Positions 26,562 through 38,943 of a DNA stretch of 64,000 bases are shown in pieces. This DNA is from Sapientia aquatica (GTDB taxonomy: Bacteria > Pseudomonadota > Gammaproteobacteria > Burkholderiales > Burkholderiaceae_D). The stretch spans positions 1 through 64,000 of the forward strand of contig NZ_SMYL01000007.1 of NCBI RefSeq assembly GCF_004358105.1. The letters are read 5' to 3'. A program made the translations under genes and the position numbers. The first letter of the stretch is position 1. Each line of letters opens with the position of its first letter. Below the pieces are notes generated by a model that saw only the letters and a program-made list of their open reading frames with translations, was not told the origin of the DNA and searched no databases.

Positions 26562-27915
26562 CGTTGTTACTCTCTACTTCTGTTTCTAAGCGAATCGCCT
26601 GCAGTGGCAATGAGAATCGCACCACAGCACCGCTCTCATTTGGGGCATCGGGCTGATGTTGATTGTAGGCGGTGACCGTGCCACCGAGTTTGCGCGCGAC
26701 GTTGACCACAAAAAACAATCCCAAGCCGCGTCCAGGGCGGCCTTTGCTGGACTTATAAGGTTTGCCAAACTGGGTCAGCATGGTATCGCTAAAGCCGGGA
26801 CCTGCGTCGGCGACGATAAGGTTTAATTTGGCATCTTCGCAGGTCGCGATGAATTTAACCCACTTCGGCGACGCTTCAAAAGCATTGTCCAGCACATTCC
26901 AAATCATTTGCTTTAATGCCGTGTTGAATGCGATGGGAAAATCCCCGGGAATTTTGTTCTCAAATATAAAGATAGCGATCGCGTGGCTGGACTTCCATTC
27001 TTCGACCAAGTCATTTAAAAAACGGTGGATAGAGGTTTTGGCCGATGATTCGCTGCGAACCTCTCCGGCGGATAACAAGATCCCGCTGATTATGCTTTTA
27101 CAGCGATTGAGCTGAATCTGCATATCGTGCATTTCCTGTTGCACTTCGGTGTTGCGGTTGAATTCAGGCATGCGCTGCCAGTCGCCCAAAATCACTGATA
27201 AGGTCGCCAATGGAGTGCCTAGCTCGTGCGCCGCACCAGAAGCCAGTAAGCCCATGCGAACGATGTGATCTTCTTCTGCGGCGTGCTGGCGCATTTCAGC
27301 CAATTGCGCTTCGCCTGCGCGTAAATTTTTGCTAATCCTTGTGATAAAAATGGTGAGCAGTGCTGCATTCAACACAAAGCAAATCACCAGCCCCAAGGTT
27401 TGTAGGCTAGAAAATCCATTGGCACTCGGTGGCAGTTGTAAGGGAACCGAAAACACCGATAAACCCGCTAAGCAAGCGCTAGTAATAAGAATGATGCACC
27501 AAGTCGAAATCGTGTTGAGTAACACTGCGCTAATAATCACCTGCAGTAAATACAAAAAAGCAAACGGATTTTGCGTGCCGCCACTTAAATACAGTTGAGC
27601 GGTTAGGGTGATTACATCTACCAGCAAGGCGAAGAATAATTCGCCACTAGAAACGCTTAACGATTCATGCCAGCGCAATGAGCTAGCGATATTGAAGGCG
27701 ATTAAAAAAATTAAAATCGCCAGCATCGCCGGTGTTGGGATGGCAATGTTGAACACTAAATTAACAATCGCGATAGTGCTGATTTGCCCGACCACCGCGA
27801 TCCAACGTAATTGGATCAATTGCAATGCGTTTTTGCGGCCAACAATGCTGTCATAGCTCGACGGAGCGCGCCAGTAGGTCAACATTGTTTGGGTAAAATC
27901 AGTCTTGCTTTGCAT
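26554..27915 (-). CDS. regB: RegB/PrrB-family redox sensor histidine kinase
   Basis: This is a membrane histidine kinase of about 453 residues with six predicted helices in the first 200. Between helices it carries the RegB quinone-binding motif GGTQNPF (residues 114-120, counted from the ATG at 27921), and the phospho-accepting His232 lies in GAAHELGTPLAT. Cys274 in NRCKSII matches the redox-active Cys of RegB. The ATPase boxes are NVLDNAFEAS, DAGPGF and GLGLFFV. I prefer the ATG at 27915, because AAGGA is then spaced correctly. It reads the oxidation state of the quinone pool, the very pool used by the oxidase encoded upstream, so the layout suggests feedback. Confidence 0.93.
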   Translation of the reverse strand: MQSKTDFTQTMLTYWRAPSSYDSIVGRKNALQLIQLRWIAVVGQISTIAIVNLVFNIAIPTPAMLAILIFLIAFNIASSLRWHESLSVSSGELFFALLVDVITLTAQLYLSGGTQNPFAFLYLLQVIISAVLLNTISTWCIILITSACLAGLSVFSVPLQLPPSANGFSSLQTLGLVICFVLNAALLTIFITRISKNLRAGEAQLAEMRQHAAEEDHIVRMGLLASGAAHELGTPLATLSVILGDWQRMPEFNRNTEVQQEMHDMQIQLNRCKSIISGILLSAGEVRSESSAKTSIHRFLNDLVEEWKSSHAIAIFIFENKIPGDFPIAFNTALKQMIWNVLDNAFEASPKWVKFIATCEDAKLNLIVADAGPGFSDTMLTQFGKPYKSSKGRPGRGLGLFFVVNVARKLGGTVTAYNQHQPDAPNESGAVVRFSLPLQAIRLETEVESNNDV

Positions 27916-27951
27916 GTTCATCCTTGGGATGCCATTTATTTGTTTTTGATG

Positions 27952-28809
27952 TTAGTTTGCTTGGGATCGCAATCGGCGTTCGCTGCGAATCAATACATAT
28001 CCGGCCAGCGCGACCATGATTGCCAATCCATACCAAGTAATACTATAGACCAAATGATTATTATTAAAGTGAATAACCGTTAAGCCGCCAATTGGGTAAT
28101 CGCTGCACGCGCCGTTGGCACATTTGCTTGGTGTTTCAGTGGCTTCCGCATCAATAAAAAATGGTGCGGTGTTCTCTGCCTTTAGCAGCGGGTGGCTGCG
28201 CGTTAATGCCTCAATATCGCGTGAAAACCATTGTTGCAACTCGGGTCGGTTCGCTTGCATCAAGCTACCTTTGGGCTCGCTGATTCGCAACAATCCGGTG
28301 ACGACTTGGGCTTCGGCAGGAATGGTATCAGGGGAGGATTTTAAACCGGAATTGGAAGTGGCGTCGGAGCTAGCGCTACGAATCGGGCTGGAATTAAATT
28401 CGATAAAGCCACGATTAACCCAGATCGCGTTGCCATCGGCCATTTGGCAGGGCGTCATTAGCCAGAATCCGCGCCCCAAAATGGTCGATGCTTGGCTGCG
28501 TGCGCTGGATTCTTGTTGGAAAGTGCAAATGATTCGCACGCGCCGATATTCATCCGATTGCGCGTTGATAGCTGGCCATTGTTCTTTGGCGGGGATTGCG
28601 GAAGGTGGTGCGTGGACACGTTGTTCAACGCGGGAAATTAGGTCACGTTTCCAAGCCAGGCGCTTGAGTTGCCAGGTTCCTAGTCCGACAAATCCTGAGA
28701 ACGCGATAGCACAACAAATCAGTAAAACGATGACGATGCTAATTGAGCGAGGACCGCGAACGCCATCGTGTGCTGCTGTTCTGCCGTCTGACTTGCCGCC
28801 CTCGCTCAT
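27952..28809 (-). CDS. SURF1-family oxidase assembly protein
   Basis: This 285-residue protein has one helix near the N-terminus (about 22-44) followed directly by the SURF1 signature GLGTWQLKRLAWK. A periplasmic domain follows, with WVNRGFIE near its centre and another helix near the C-terminus (VYSITWYGLAIMVALAGYVLI). SURF1 proteins help insert heme into subunit I of heme-copper oxidases. The gene lies 29 bp from cyoD, so it should serve this bo3-type oxidase. An unusually long Ser/Ala-rich insert (about 140-170) sits in the periplasmic part. Confidence 0.9.
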   Translation of the reverse strand: MSEGGKSDGRTAAHDGVRGPRSISIVIVLLICCAIAFSGFVGLGTWQLKRLAWKRDLISRVEQRVHAPPSAIPAKEQWPAINAQSDEYRRVRIICTFQQESSARSQASTILGRGFWLMTPCQMADGNAIWVNRGFIEFNSSPIRSASSDATSNSGLKSSPDTIPAEAQVVTGLLRISEPKGSLMQANRPELQQWFSRDIEALTRSHPLLKAENTAPFFIDAEATETPSKCANGACSDYPIGGLTVIHFNNNHLVYSITWYGLAIMVALAGYVLIRSERRLRSQAN

Positions 28810-28838
28810 TGCAATGTGCCTAAAGTTGACTCTTACTA

Positions 28839-29306
28839 CTAGCGCATTTGTTGCATCGTGTCGCCAGCAGGTTGAGGAGCAACCGGCGGCGCAGGACGAA
28901 TCGATTCTGGTTTAGCTTCCAAGGTCGATTCATTCATCATGCCGGGCATCATGTTGTGATTCATGTGATACATCACCCAAATCGAGCCGCTCATCATAAT
29001 GACGACCAACATGGTCGTAAACACCAGTGCCAGCATTGTCCAGCCGCCTTCGGATTTGGTGTTCATGTGCAGGAAGTAAATCATGTGCACCACGATTTGC
29101 ACCGCTGCCAGACCTAATAACACCAAGCCAGTGGTGCTGGATTTGTCGAGCACTTTGCCCATAACTAGCCAAAACGGGATTGCCGTCAAAATTACAGCCA
29201 GAATGAATCCGGTTACATAGCTTTTAACGCTGCCATGGTCGGCATGAGTGTGTCCGTGATGATCGTGTTCACCATGCTGTTCAGAATGTGTATGTGCTGC
29301 GCTCAT
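28839..29306 (-). CDS. cyoD: Cytochrome bo3 ubiquinol oxidase subunit IV
   Basis: This protein has about 155 residues from the ATG at 29306, which overlaps the cyoC stop as ATGA; a longer frame to 29387 is ignored. After a His-rich head it has three helices (YVTGFILAVILTAIPFWLV, LVLLGLAAVQIVVHMIYFLHM, MLALVFTTMLVVIMMSGSIW) and the family motif HMIYFLHMN. The His-rich N-terminus and the Met/Pro-rich tail (MNHNMMPGMMNES) might bind copper, though this is inference. Subunit IV assists assembly of the oxidase. Confidence 0.93.
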   Translation of the reverse strand: MSAAHTHSEQHGEHDHHGHTHADHGSVKSYVTGFILAVILTAIPFWLVMGKVLDKSSTTGLVLLGLAAVQIVVHMIYFLHMNTKSEGGWTMLALVFTTMLVVIMMSGSIWVMYHMNHNMMPGMMNESTLEAKPESIRPAPPVAPQPAGDTMQQMR

Positions 29307-29935
29307 GGTAGAACTCCCATCAAATAAACAAAGGTGAATACGCCAATCCACACGACATCCAAGAAGTGCCAGAACATCGACAAGCACATCAAGCGACGCT
29401 GATTAGCTTCGGTAAATCCAAATCGCTTTAACTGGAATATCAAGGTCACGAGCCACACAATACCAAAGCTAACGTGCAAACCGTGAGTCCCGACTAAGGA
29501 GAAAAACGCGGTCAAAAAGCCACTGCGTTGTGGACCTGCGCCTTCATGGATTAAATGCACAAACTCAAATAATTCCAAGCCGATAAAACACGCACCTAAA
29601 ACGCCAGTGATGGCTAACCAAACGAGCGTGGTATTCATTTTCTTGCGCTGCATTTCCAGCATCGCAAAGCCGTAGGTAATGGATGAAATCAACAATAACG
29701 ATGTGTTAATCGCCACCAGCGGCAGATCGAATAATTCCGCTCCGGATGGGCCTCCAGCGTAGTTGCGGCCCAATACAGCGTAGGCGGCAAATAAGCAGGC
29801 GAAGATTAAACAGTCGCTCATCAAGTACAGCCAGAAGCCTAGCAATGTACCGTTTTCTGGATGATGCTCTAGTACGTAAAAACGCGAGCTATCACCAGTA
29901 TGTAGTGCTTGGGTGAAAGAAGTGATCTCAGACAT
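29303..29935 (-). CDS. cyoC: Cytochrome bo3 ubiquinol oxidase subunit III
   Basis: This 210-residue protein has five helices, fitting the COX3-like subunit III of quinol oxidases. Recognisable blocks are [20 protein letters not shown] near the start, [11 protein letters not shown] and [17 protein letters not shown] at the end. It overlaps cyoB upstream by 8 bp and cyoD downstream by 4 bp. It stabilises subunit I and does not carry metal. Confidence 0.95.
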   Translation of the reverse strand: MSEITSFTQALHTGDSSRFYVLEHHPENGTLLGFWLYLMSDCLIFACLFAAYAVLGRNYAGGPSGAELFDLPLVAINTSLLLISSITYGFAMLEMQRKKMNTTLVWLAITGVLGACFIGLELFEFVHLIHEGAGPQRSGFLTAFFSLVGTHGLHVSFGIVWLVTLIFQLKRFGFTEANQRRLMCLSMFWHFLDVVWIGVFTFVYLMGVLP

Positions 29936-31940
29936 GGCTCAGGCTATTCAAAAGTTGAGTGCGTTTATTTTCGGAGCGAGTAACATCGTCGGCCGAGATG
30001 TAATAGTCGCGGTTGTAATTAAAGGTATGAATAATAATGGCGGCGATGATCACGACAAAGCTGACCACCGAAACCAACCACATTTGCCAAATCAAGGCGA
30101 ATCCAATCACCGCACTTAATGCCGCAATCACAAATCCAGCAGCGGTATTTTTTGGCATGTGGATCGCTACAAAACCAGCGATAGGTCGAATGAATTTGTT
30201 TTCTTTCATATCAGTCCACGCATCGCGGTTATGCACTTGCGGTGTGAAGGCGAAATTGTAGTCTGGCGGTGGCGACGAGGTTGACCATTCCAAGCTACGA
30301 CCACCCCAAGGATCGCCAGTATTGTCACGTAAGGAGTCGCGGCGCATGAAACTCACCACTAATTGGATTACGAACGACAAGATTCCGAACAAAATCAACA
30401 CCGCACCAATTGCAGCAATCACAAACCAGATTTGCAACGATGGATCATCAAAGTGGCTCAAGCGACGAGTTACGCCCATTAAGCCCAATACATACAGCGG
30501 CATAAAGGCGGCATAGAAACCAATTACCCAGAACCAGAATGAGCATTTACCCCAGAATGGATCAAGCTTGTAGCCAAACGCTTTCGGGAACCAGAAGTTG
30601 ATACCAGCGAACATACCAAATACCACGCCACCGATAATCACGTTGTGGAAGTGAGCGATCAAGAACAAGCTGTTATGCACCACGAAGTCGGCAGGCGGCA
30701 CGGCTAACATCACGCCCGTCATACCACCAATCACAAACGTGATCATGAAGGCAATGGTCCACATCATCGGCAATTCAAAACGGATACGTCCGCGGTACAT
30801 CGTGAATAGCCAGTTAAAGATTTTCGCGCCTGTCGGGATAGAAATAATCATCGTGGTAATCCCGAAGAACGAATTCACGCTAGCTCCCGAACCCATGGTG
30901 AAGAAGTGGTGCAACCAAACCAAGTAAGCCAAGATAGTAATCACGACGCTGGCGTATACCATCGAGGTATAACCAAAGATACGTTTATTGCAGAATGTTG
31001 GAACCACTTCAGAGAACACGCCAAATGCTGGCAGAATCAAAATGTACACTTCAGGATGACCCCAAATCCAAATCAGATTGACGTACATCATCGAGTTACC
31101 ACCAAGGTCATTGGTGAAGAAGTTGGTGCCAAACATGCGATCCATGGACAGCATCGCTAACACCGCGGTCAACACTGGGAACGCTGCAACGATCAAGATG
31201 TTGGTACACAGCGCAGTCCAAGTAAATACGGGCATTTTCATCATTGTCATGCCTGGAGCGCGCATTTTGATAATGGTGGCAATCAAGTTCACACCAGACA
31301 GCAGCGTACCAATACCAGCAATTTGTAACGACCAAATATAGTAATCCACGCCCACATCCGGGCTAGATAAAATGCCCGACAGCGGTGGATAAGCTAACCA
31401 GCCAGTGCGTGCGAATTCACCGACAAATAACGAAGCCATCACCAAGAAACTACCAAAGGCGGTGAACCAGAAACTGAGGTTATTTAAGAACGGGAACGAC
31501 ACATCGCGCGCACCGATTTGTAGTGGAACGACATAGTTCATTAAACCGTTCACTAATGGCATTGCCACGAAGAAAATCATGATCACGCCGTGCGCGGTAA
31601 AGATTTGATCGTAGTGATGCGGCGGCAAGAAACCGGCATTATCACCAAACGCCATCGCTTGTTGAGCGCGCATCATTAATGCATCGGCAAAGCCACGCAA
31701 CAACATGACTAAGCCCAAAACGATGTACATAATGCCGATACGTTTGTGATCGATACTGGTGATCCAATCACGCCACAATGGCGTCCACAATTTGAAATAG
31801 GTCAGTGCGCCTAAGACCGTAATACCGCCAATGGCAACCATGGCAAAAGTAAGCAATAGGATAGGCTCATGTAGAGGGATAGCGTCCCAGCTCAGTCGAC
31901 CAAAGATTAACTTGGTCAGATTAATTTGCTCGGGCATCAT
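29928..31940 (-). CDS. cyoB: Cytochrome bo3 ubiquinol oxidase subunit I
   Basis: This 670-residue catalytic subunit carries heme b, heme o3 and CuB, reduces oxygen and pumps protons. [15 protein letters not shown] opens the core. The quinol-site region reads [16 protein letters not shown] and [21 protein letters not shown]. The CuB/Tyr segment is [21 protein letters not shown], with the later His pair in LVWLHHFF and the heme ligands in [13 protein letters not shown]. These are quinol-oxidase wordings rather than cytochrome c oxidase. Its start overlaps the end of cyoA by 20 bp. The C-terminal 100 residues hold two additional helices, as in Escherichia coli CyoB. Confidence 0.97.
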   Translation of the reverse strand: MMPEQINLTKLIFGRLSWDAIPLHEPILLLTFAMVAIGGITVLGALTYFKLWTPLWRDWITSIDHKRIGIMYIVLGLVMLLRGFADALMMRAQQAMAFGDNAGFLPPHHYDQIFTAHGVIMIFFVAMPLVNGLMNYVVPLQIGARDVSFPFLNNLSFWFTAFGSFLVMASLFVGEFARTGWLAYPPLSGILSSPDVGVDYYIWSLQIAGIGTLLSGVNLIATIIKMRAPGMTMMKMPVFTWTALCTNILIVAAFPVLTAVLAMLSMDRMFGTNFFTNDLGGNSMMYVNLIWIWGHPEVYILILPAFGVFSEVVPTFCNKRIFGYTSMVYASVVITILAYLVWLHHFFTMGSGASVNSFFGITTMIISIPTGAKIFNWLFTMYRGRIRFELPMMWTIAFMITFVIGGMTGVMLAVPPADFVVHNSLFLIAHFHNVIIGGVVFGMFAGINFWFPKAFGYKLDPFWGKCSFWFWVIGFYAAFMPLYVLGLMGVTRRLSHFDDPSLQIWFVIAAIGAVLILFGILSFVIQLVVSFMRRDSLRDNTGDPWGGRSLEWSTSSPPPDYNFAFTPQVHNRDAWTDMKENKFIRPIAGFVAIHMPKNTAAGFVIAALSAVIGFALIWQMWLVSVVSFVVIIAAIIIHTFNYNRDYYISADDVTRSENKRTQLLNSLSHV

Positions 31941-32964
31941 TATTTACCTTTAATAAAGAAGGAGTGGTTGTACATATTTCGTTATTAACGTCAGCCAAAC
32001 GCAATGCGGCGGAGGCTGGATTTTTACTTGCATAAACTTGGGTATTTTTGTGCGCATCGGTCATCATCATTTGATCCATGCACATGCCGTTGGCGCCCAC
32101 GCAGCGATTTAAAATGCCGTGATACAAGTTGGCGTCAACGGAGCCGTAATGTTCTACCGGGACCCGGATGCTTGGTTTTTCTAATTCCAAGTAACCCGCG
32201 CTGTTCAATGCTTTGTCCGCTTTGACGGTGGCAACCCATTTATCAAAATCCGCTTGATTCATTCCATGAAACTTAAACTTCATGTCAGAAAAACCAGCGC
32301 CGCTGTAGTTGGCAGAAAATCCCTCGTATACACCGGCTTTGTTAATTACCGCGTGCAATGTAGTTTGCATGCTCGGCATCGCGTAAATCTGTCCAGCTAA
32401 AGCGGGAATGAAGAACGAATTCATCACAGTTGATGCAGTAATTGAAAACTGAATCGGCGTATCGACTGGGGCCGCTAATTCATTAACGGTAGCGATATTG
32501 AGGTCGGGATAAATAAACAACCATTTCCAATCGAGCGCCACCACTTCAACACGTAAATATTTGGCATCAGCAGGCATGGCGCGGTTTGCATCAATCCTAT
32601 CCAATTTGCGATAAGGGTCTAAAGTATGCGTACCTATCCAAGTGAGCAAGCCAAGAACGATAATGATTAACAGTGGCGCGCCCCAGATAACTAACTCCAA
32701 TGCAGTCGAGTGATCCCACTCTGGTTCGTAGCGCGCGGCGGTATTGCTTTGACGATATTTCCAAGCGAAAAAAACGATCAACGCAATCACTGGCACAATG
32801 ATGAGCAACATCAGTAGTGTTGAAACAACAAGCAAGCGACCTTGTTGTAGCGCAATATCTCCCGATGGATTGAGCACTATAGTGTTACAACCGGATAGTA
32901 AGATGGGGAGGATGCACGGCAACGCAATTCGACGTGTTGCTGTGAGGGTGGCTGAAATGTTCAT
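31921..32964 (-). CDS. cyoA: Cytochrome bo3 ubiquinol oxidase subunit II (lipoprotein)
   Basis: This 347-residue protein has a lipoprotein signal (LLSGC, Cys26), two helices (about 45-68 and 88-112) and a cupredoxin-like periplasmic domain. The region that binds CuA in cytochrome c oxidases reads [14 protein letters not shown] and has no Cys pair, so this is a quinol oxidase. Other subunit II blocks are WKWLFIYPD and [17 protein letters not shown]. It is the first gene of the cyoABCD-SURF1-regBA operon and is divergent from an MFS gene. Confidence 0.96.
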   Translation of the reverse strand: MNISATLTATRRIALPCILPILLSGCNTIVLNPSGDIALQQGRLLVVSTLLMLLIIVPVIALIVFFAWKYRQSNTAARYEPEWDHSTALELVIWGAPLLIIIVLGLLTWIGTHTLDPYRKLDRIDANRAMPADAKYLRVEVVALDWKWLFIYPDLNIATVNELAAPVDTPIQFSITASTVMNSFFIPALAGQIYAMPSMQTTLHAVINKAGVYEGFSANYSGAGFSDMKFKFHGMNQADFDKWVATVKADKALNSAGYLELEKPSIRVPVEHYGSVDANLYHGILNRCVGANGMCMDQMMMTDAHKNTQVYASKNPASAALRLADVNNEICTTTPSLLKVNNDARAN

Positions 32965-33025
32965 TTAAGCGTTCCGTACCATGAGAAATATGTTAATGTA
33001 CAGCAACAGCTTGACATAATCGATT

Positions 33026-33038
33026 GGACACTTTGTCC
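33026..33038. promoter_or_regulatory. Inverted repeat in the cyo promoter region
   Basis: GGACA-CTT-TGTCC is a perfect 13-bp inverted repeat, 61 bp before cyoA. On the minus strand a TTGACT box (near 33045) lies just upstream of it and a GATTAT box follows, so it would sit between the -35 and -10 boxes. A regulator bound there could block the operon. The arm plus centre (GGACAAAG) is the same word that clusters at 10453-10868. Confidence 0.4.
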
Positions 33039-33174
33039 TAGTCAAGTCGTCAATAAACTAAGAGAATCGGTTTAAAGTAGAGGTACTGTAGTACAAATAC
33101 TTTGATTAGGTTACTCATCAGAAATATAGTGAACGGTAAGCATATACCGATACGAATTTTGGAGACTTGACACC

Positions 33175-34530
33175 ATGCTTAATACATTGAATCCCGATAG
33201 CGCCCATTCCGGTGGACATTCTTCTATCAAGCCAGCAGTAACGGCGACTACAAAATCCAATCATCACGATCAATCGTCAATTACTCCCAACGAAATTGCA
33301 GTGGGCGTCATCATCGGTCGTGCGTCCGAATACTTCGATTTCTTCGTGTATGCGATTGCGTCGGTGTTGGTTTTTCCTTCCGCGTTTTTTCCGTTTGAAC
33401 AGCGTTTAGAAGGCACCTTGTATGCCTTTGCGATTTTTGCTTTAGCCTTCCTCACGAGGCCACTAGGCACGGTCGCTTTTATGGCGATTCAACGGCGCTA
33501 TGGACGCGAAGTTAAATTAACGATTGCCTTATTTATGTTGGGCACATCGACCGCTGGTATTGCGTTCTTGCCGACTTTCTCGCACATCGGGATGGCGTCG
33601 ATTGCCTTGCTGGCCTTGCTGCGTATGGGGCAGGGTGTAGCGGTGGGCGGTTCGTGGGACGGTTTGCCTTCGTTGTTGGCGCTCAACGCACCTAAAAAAC
33701 GGCGCGGCTGGTACGCAATGTTGGGGCAACTCGGTGCACCGATTGGTTTTATTATGGCGGGCTCGTTGTTCGCTTATTTGTCTACCTCATTATCGACGGC
33801 TGATTTCCAAGAATGGGGCTGGCGTTATCCGTTTTATGTCGCGTTTGCGATCAATGTGGTCGCCGTTTTCGCACGCTTGAAACTGGTCTCGTCGGATTCC
33901 TTCGCGCGACTGCTAGAGCAAAAAGAATTAGAACCAACCAATGTGGTTGAGATGTTGCAATCCCAAGGCCGTAACGTATTAATTGGTGCTCTCGCCGCCT
34001 TAGCAAGTTACGCATTGTTCCATCTGGTGACGGTGTTCCCGCTGTCGTGGATTTTGCTCACCTCAACGCGCTCGATCACCGATGTATTGATCGTGCAAGT
34101 AATCGGTGCTGGCTTGATGGTGGTTGGCATTGTGATTTCAGGAATTATTTCCGACCGCATCGGACGACGCAAAACATTGGCTTCGTTTGGTTTGCTGATT
34201 GCAATATTTAGCTGGTTTGTACCAGTTTTAATGGGCGGCCAAGTGTGGCAGCAAAATGCGTTCATTTTGTTGGGCTTTGTTTTGTTAGGCTTGTCTTACG
34301 GTCAAGCCGCGGGCGCGGTGACGGCAAACTTCCCATTGAAATACCGTTACACCGGCGCTGCTTTGACATCGGATTTATCGTGGTTAGTTGGCGCAGGTTT
34401 TGCCCCGTTAGTGGCGCTGGGTTTATCGGCCCATTTTGGCTTAGCTTATGTCAGCTTGTATTTATTGTCGGGCGCGCTATCGACCATGGCGGCGTTGAGT
34501 TTGAATCGTGCCTTGGAGATTCGTGATTAG
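33175..34530 (+). CDS. MFS transporter, metabolite:H+ symporter-like
   Basis: This 451-residue protein has twelve hydrophobic segments after a Ser/Thr/His-rich head of about 40 residues. Words typical of the metabolite:H+ symporter branch are EYFDFFVYAIASVLVFPS, FLTRPLGTVAF, and SDRIGRRKTLASFG in the loop to the second half. It should sit in the inner membrane and co-transport an organic acid or similar compound; the substrate cannot be named. It is divergent from cyoA with 210 bp between. A palindrome GTACTGTAGTAC lies upstream at 33083-33094. A strong two-way terminator follows. Confidence 0.85.
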   Translation: MLNTLNPDSAHSGGHSSIKPAVTATTKSNHHDQSSITPNEIAVGVIIGRASEYFDFFVYAIASVLVFPSAFFPFEQRLEGTLYAFAIFALAFLTRPLGTVAFMAIQRRYGREVKLTIALFMLGTSTAGIAFLPTFSHIGMASIALLALLRMGQGVAVGGSWDGLPSLLALNAPKKRRGWYAMLGQLGAPIGFIMAGSLFAYLSTSLSTADFQEWGWRYPFYVAFAINVVAVFARLKLVSSDSFARLLEQKELEPTNVVEMLQSQGRNVLIGALAALASYALFHLVTVFPLSWILLTSTRSITDVLIVQVIGAGLMVVGIVISGIISDRIGRRKTLASFGLLIAIFSWFVPVLMGGQVWQQNAFILLGFVLLGLSYGQAAGAVTANFPLKYRYTGAALTSDLSWLVGAGFAPLVALGLSAHFGLAYVSLYLLSGALSTMAALSLNRALEIRD

Positions 34531-34560
34531 TCATCAATAACGAGAAGTCCAAATAAAAAT

Positions 34561-34601
34561 GGGGCCGGTTTGACTAAGATAAGCTTAGTTAAACCGGCCC
34601 C
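34561..34601. terminator. Strong bidirectional intrinsic terminator
   Basis: Two 18-base arms (34561-34578 and 34584-34601) pair with a single mismatch around a 5-base loop. The stem is GC-rich at its base. An A tract precedes it and a T tract follows, so it can end both the MFS gene (+) and katG (-), which converge here. Confidence 0.9.
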
Positions 34602-34621
34602 AACTTTTTACAACCTCGTGA

Positions 34622-37138
<2,517 letters not shown>

Positions 37139-38881
37139 ATGCGTATTGAGAATCTTACTGTCGCAAAGCGGCTTGGCATTGGGTTTGGAACATTGCTAGT
37201 TTGCTTGCTTATGGTGGCTGGTTTTGGGATGCATGGACTTCGAGCAGCGGATCAAGCGCTTCATCATATTGCTGACGTCAATATTGTAAAAATCGAGTTG
37301 CTCAGCGATATGTCGGAATCCTCTCATGTTGTAGCGCGTGTCATGCGCACCATTGCCTTACTGCACGATGATGCGGAAATTACCAAACAGACAGAAAAAA
37401 TCACTGCCGAGCGCGCCATCTACGACAAGTCCTTCGGAGCGCTAGAAAAAATGCCCTTGGACGAAGCCGGTAAAGCCTTCGTTGAAAAAATCAAAATCAA
37501 TGCCGCCGCCGCGCGTGAGATTAACAATAAATTCATGGCGCTGAGCAAAACCAATCCCGAAGCGTCGGTCAAACTTTTAGTAACCGAATCCATCCCGATC
37601 AACGCCGCGTGGCAAGACGCCATCCACGAATTCAGCGATTTACAAAAAAGTAAAAACCGCAAAGACGAAGACGCCGCAGCGCAAGCCTACCAAAGCACCA
37701 TCACATTTATCTCGCTTTTTACCTTAGCGGCATTAATTGCCAGCATTGCGCTCGCAGTAGTGATTGCGCGCTCGATTATCAAACAATTGGGTGGCGAACC
37801 AAACTACACCGCGTCGATTGCAAACGGCATTGCCGAAGGTGATTTAACACTCGATATTGCGACCAAACCGGGTGATCGTTCAAGCTTGCTGTATGCGATC
37901 AAACTCATGCGCGACAGTTTAGAAAAAATTGTTTTACAAGTGCGCACCGGCACAGAGGCGATCACCGCTGCATCAAGCGAAATCTCAACAGGCAATATGG
38001 ATTTGTCTTCGCGTACCGAGCATCAAGCCAGCGCCCTTGAAGAGACCGCTGCGTCGATGGAGGAATTGACTTCTACCGTTAAAAACAATGCCGACAATGC
38101 CAACCGCGCAAGTCAATTAGCGGTGGAGGCATCCAGCCACGCCGAAGACGGCGGTCGGGTCGTTGAAAAAGTGGTGGAGACCATGACGTCAATTAACGAA
38201 TCGAGCAAAAAAATTGTCGACATCATTGGCGTCATTAATGGCATCGCTTTTCAGACCAATATTTTGGCGCTGAACGCCGCAGTAGAAGCCGCACGCGCGG
38301 GCGAACAAGGTCGCGGGTTTGCGGTCGTGGCATCTGAAGTCCGCAACCTTGCGCAACGCAGTGCCGCAGCCGCTAAAGAGATTAAAGAGTTGATTGGCGA
38401 CTCGGTCGAAAAGGTTGAAGCTGGCACCGATCTGGTCGATAAAGCTGGCGAAACGATGAAAGATTTAGTCGCCAGCGTGCGCCGCGTAAGCTTAATCATT
38501 GGTGAAATTGCCGCGGCTAGTACGGAGCAAACTGCGGGCATTGAGCAGATCAATGAAGCGATTACCCAAATGGACGAAGTGACCCAACAAAATGCCGCTC
38601 TAGTTGAGCAAGCAGCCGCGGCGTCGCAATCAATGCAAGACCAAGCTAGTGTGCTCACGCGCGTCGTTAGCCTATTTAAATTACATACCCAAAACCTGGT
38701 TAATTCCTCGGCGGCGATGGCTGGTAAGGCTGCCGCAAATTCACCCTTAAAGTCCTCAATCAAGGCATCCAATAAGCCCGCTAAATTAGCTGCAAGCTCA
38801 GATAAAAAATTAATTGCAGCCAAACCGCCCGCCACCAAACAAGCGGAGCAATCGGCGCCCGATGCATGGGACGAATTTTGA
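37139..38881 (+). CDS. Membrane methyl-accepting chemotaxis protein
   Basis: This chemoreceptor has about 580 residues. The ATG at 37139 has GGAGGG 5 bp before it; the TTG at 37127 overlaps that ribosome site and is rejected. It has a first helix (about 10-30), a four-helix-bundle ligand domain to about 185, a second helix (about 187-209), a HAMP domain, and the signalling hairpin tip near 372-400 ([38 protein letters not shown]). The chain ends in PDAWDEF, close to the pentapeptide that tethers CheR/CheB on high-abundance receptors. The chemoeffector is not predictable. It heads a receptor-receptor-CheW run. Confidence 0.93.
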   Translation: MRIENLTVAKRLGIGFGTLLVCLLMVAGFGMHGLRAADQALHHIADVNIVKIELLSDMSESSHVVARVMRTIALLHDDAEITKQTEKITAERAIYDKSFGALEKMPLDEAGKAFVEKIKINAAAAREINNKFMALSKTNPEASVKLLVTESIPINAAWQDAIHEFSDLQKSKNRKDEDAAAQAYQSTITFISLFTLAALIASIALAVVIARSIIKQLGGEPNYTASIANGIAEGDLTLDIATKPGDRSSLLYAIKLMRDSLEKIVLQVRTGTEAITAASSEISTGNMDLSSRTEHQASALEETAASMEELTSTVKNNADNANRASQLAVEASSHAEDGGRVVEKVVETMTSINESSKKIVDIIGVINGIAFQTNILALNAAVEAARAGEQGRGFAVVASEVRNLAQRSAAAAKEIKELIGDSVEKVEAGTDLVDKAGETMKDLVASVRRVSLIIGEIAAASTEQTAGIEQINEAITQMDEVTQQNAALVEQAAAASQSMQDQASVLTRVVSLFKLHTQNLVNSSAAMAGKAAANSPLKSSIKASNKPAKLAASSDKKLIAAKPPATKQAEQSAPDAWDEF

Positions 38882-38943
38882 CTATTGCTTAGTTCAACGC
38901 TGCAAAATTGATCGTAAAAATAGAGAGTTAAAAGGAGTAGATT

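Noticed and set aside
28115-28915. Long 266-codon open frame antisense to the SURF1 gene, and similar frames opposite regB, cyoB and katG
   Set aside because: They are shadows of well-supported genes on the other strand and have no recognisable protein pattern.
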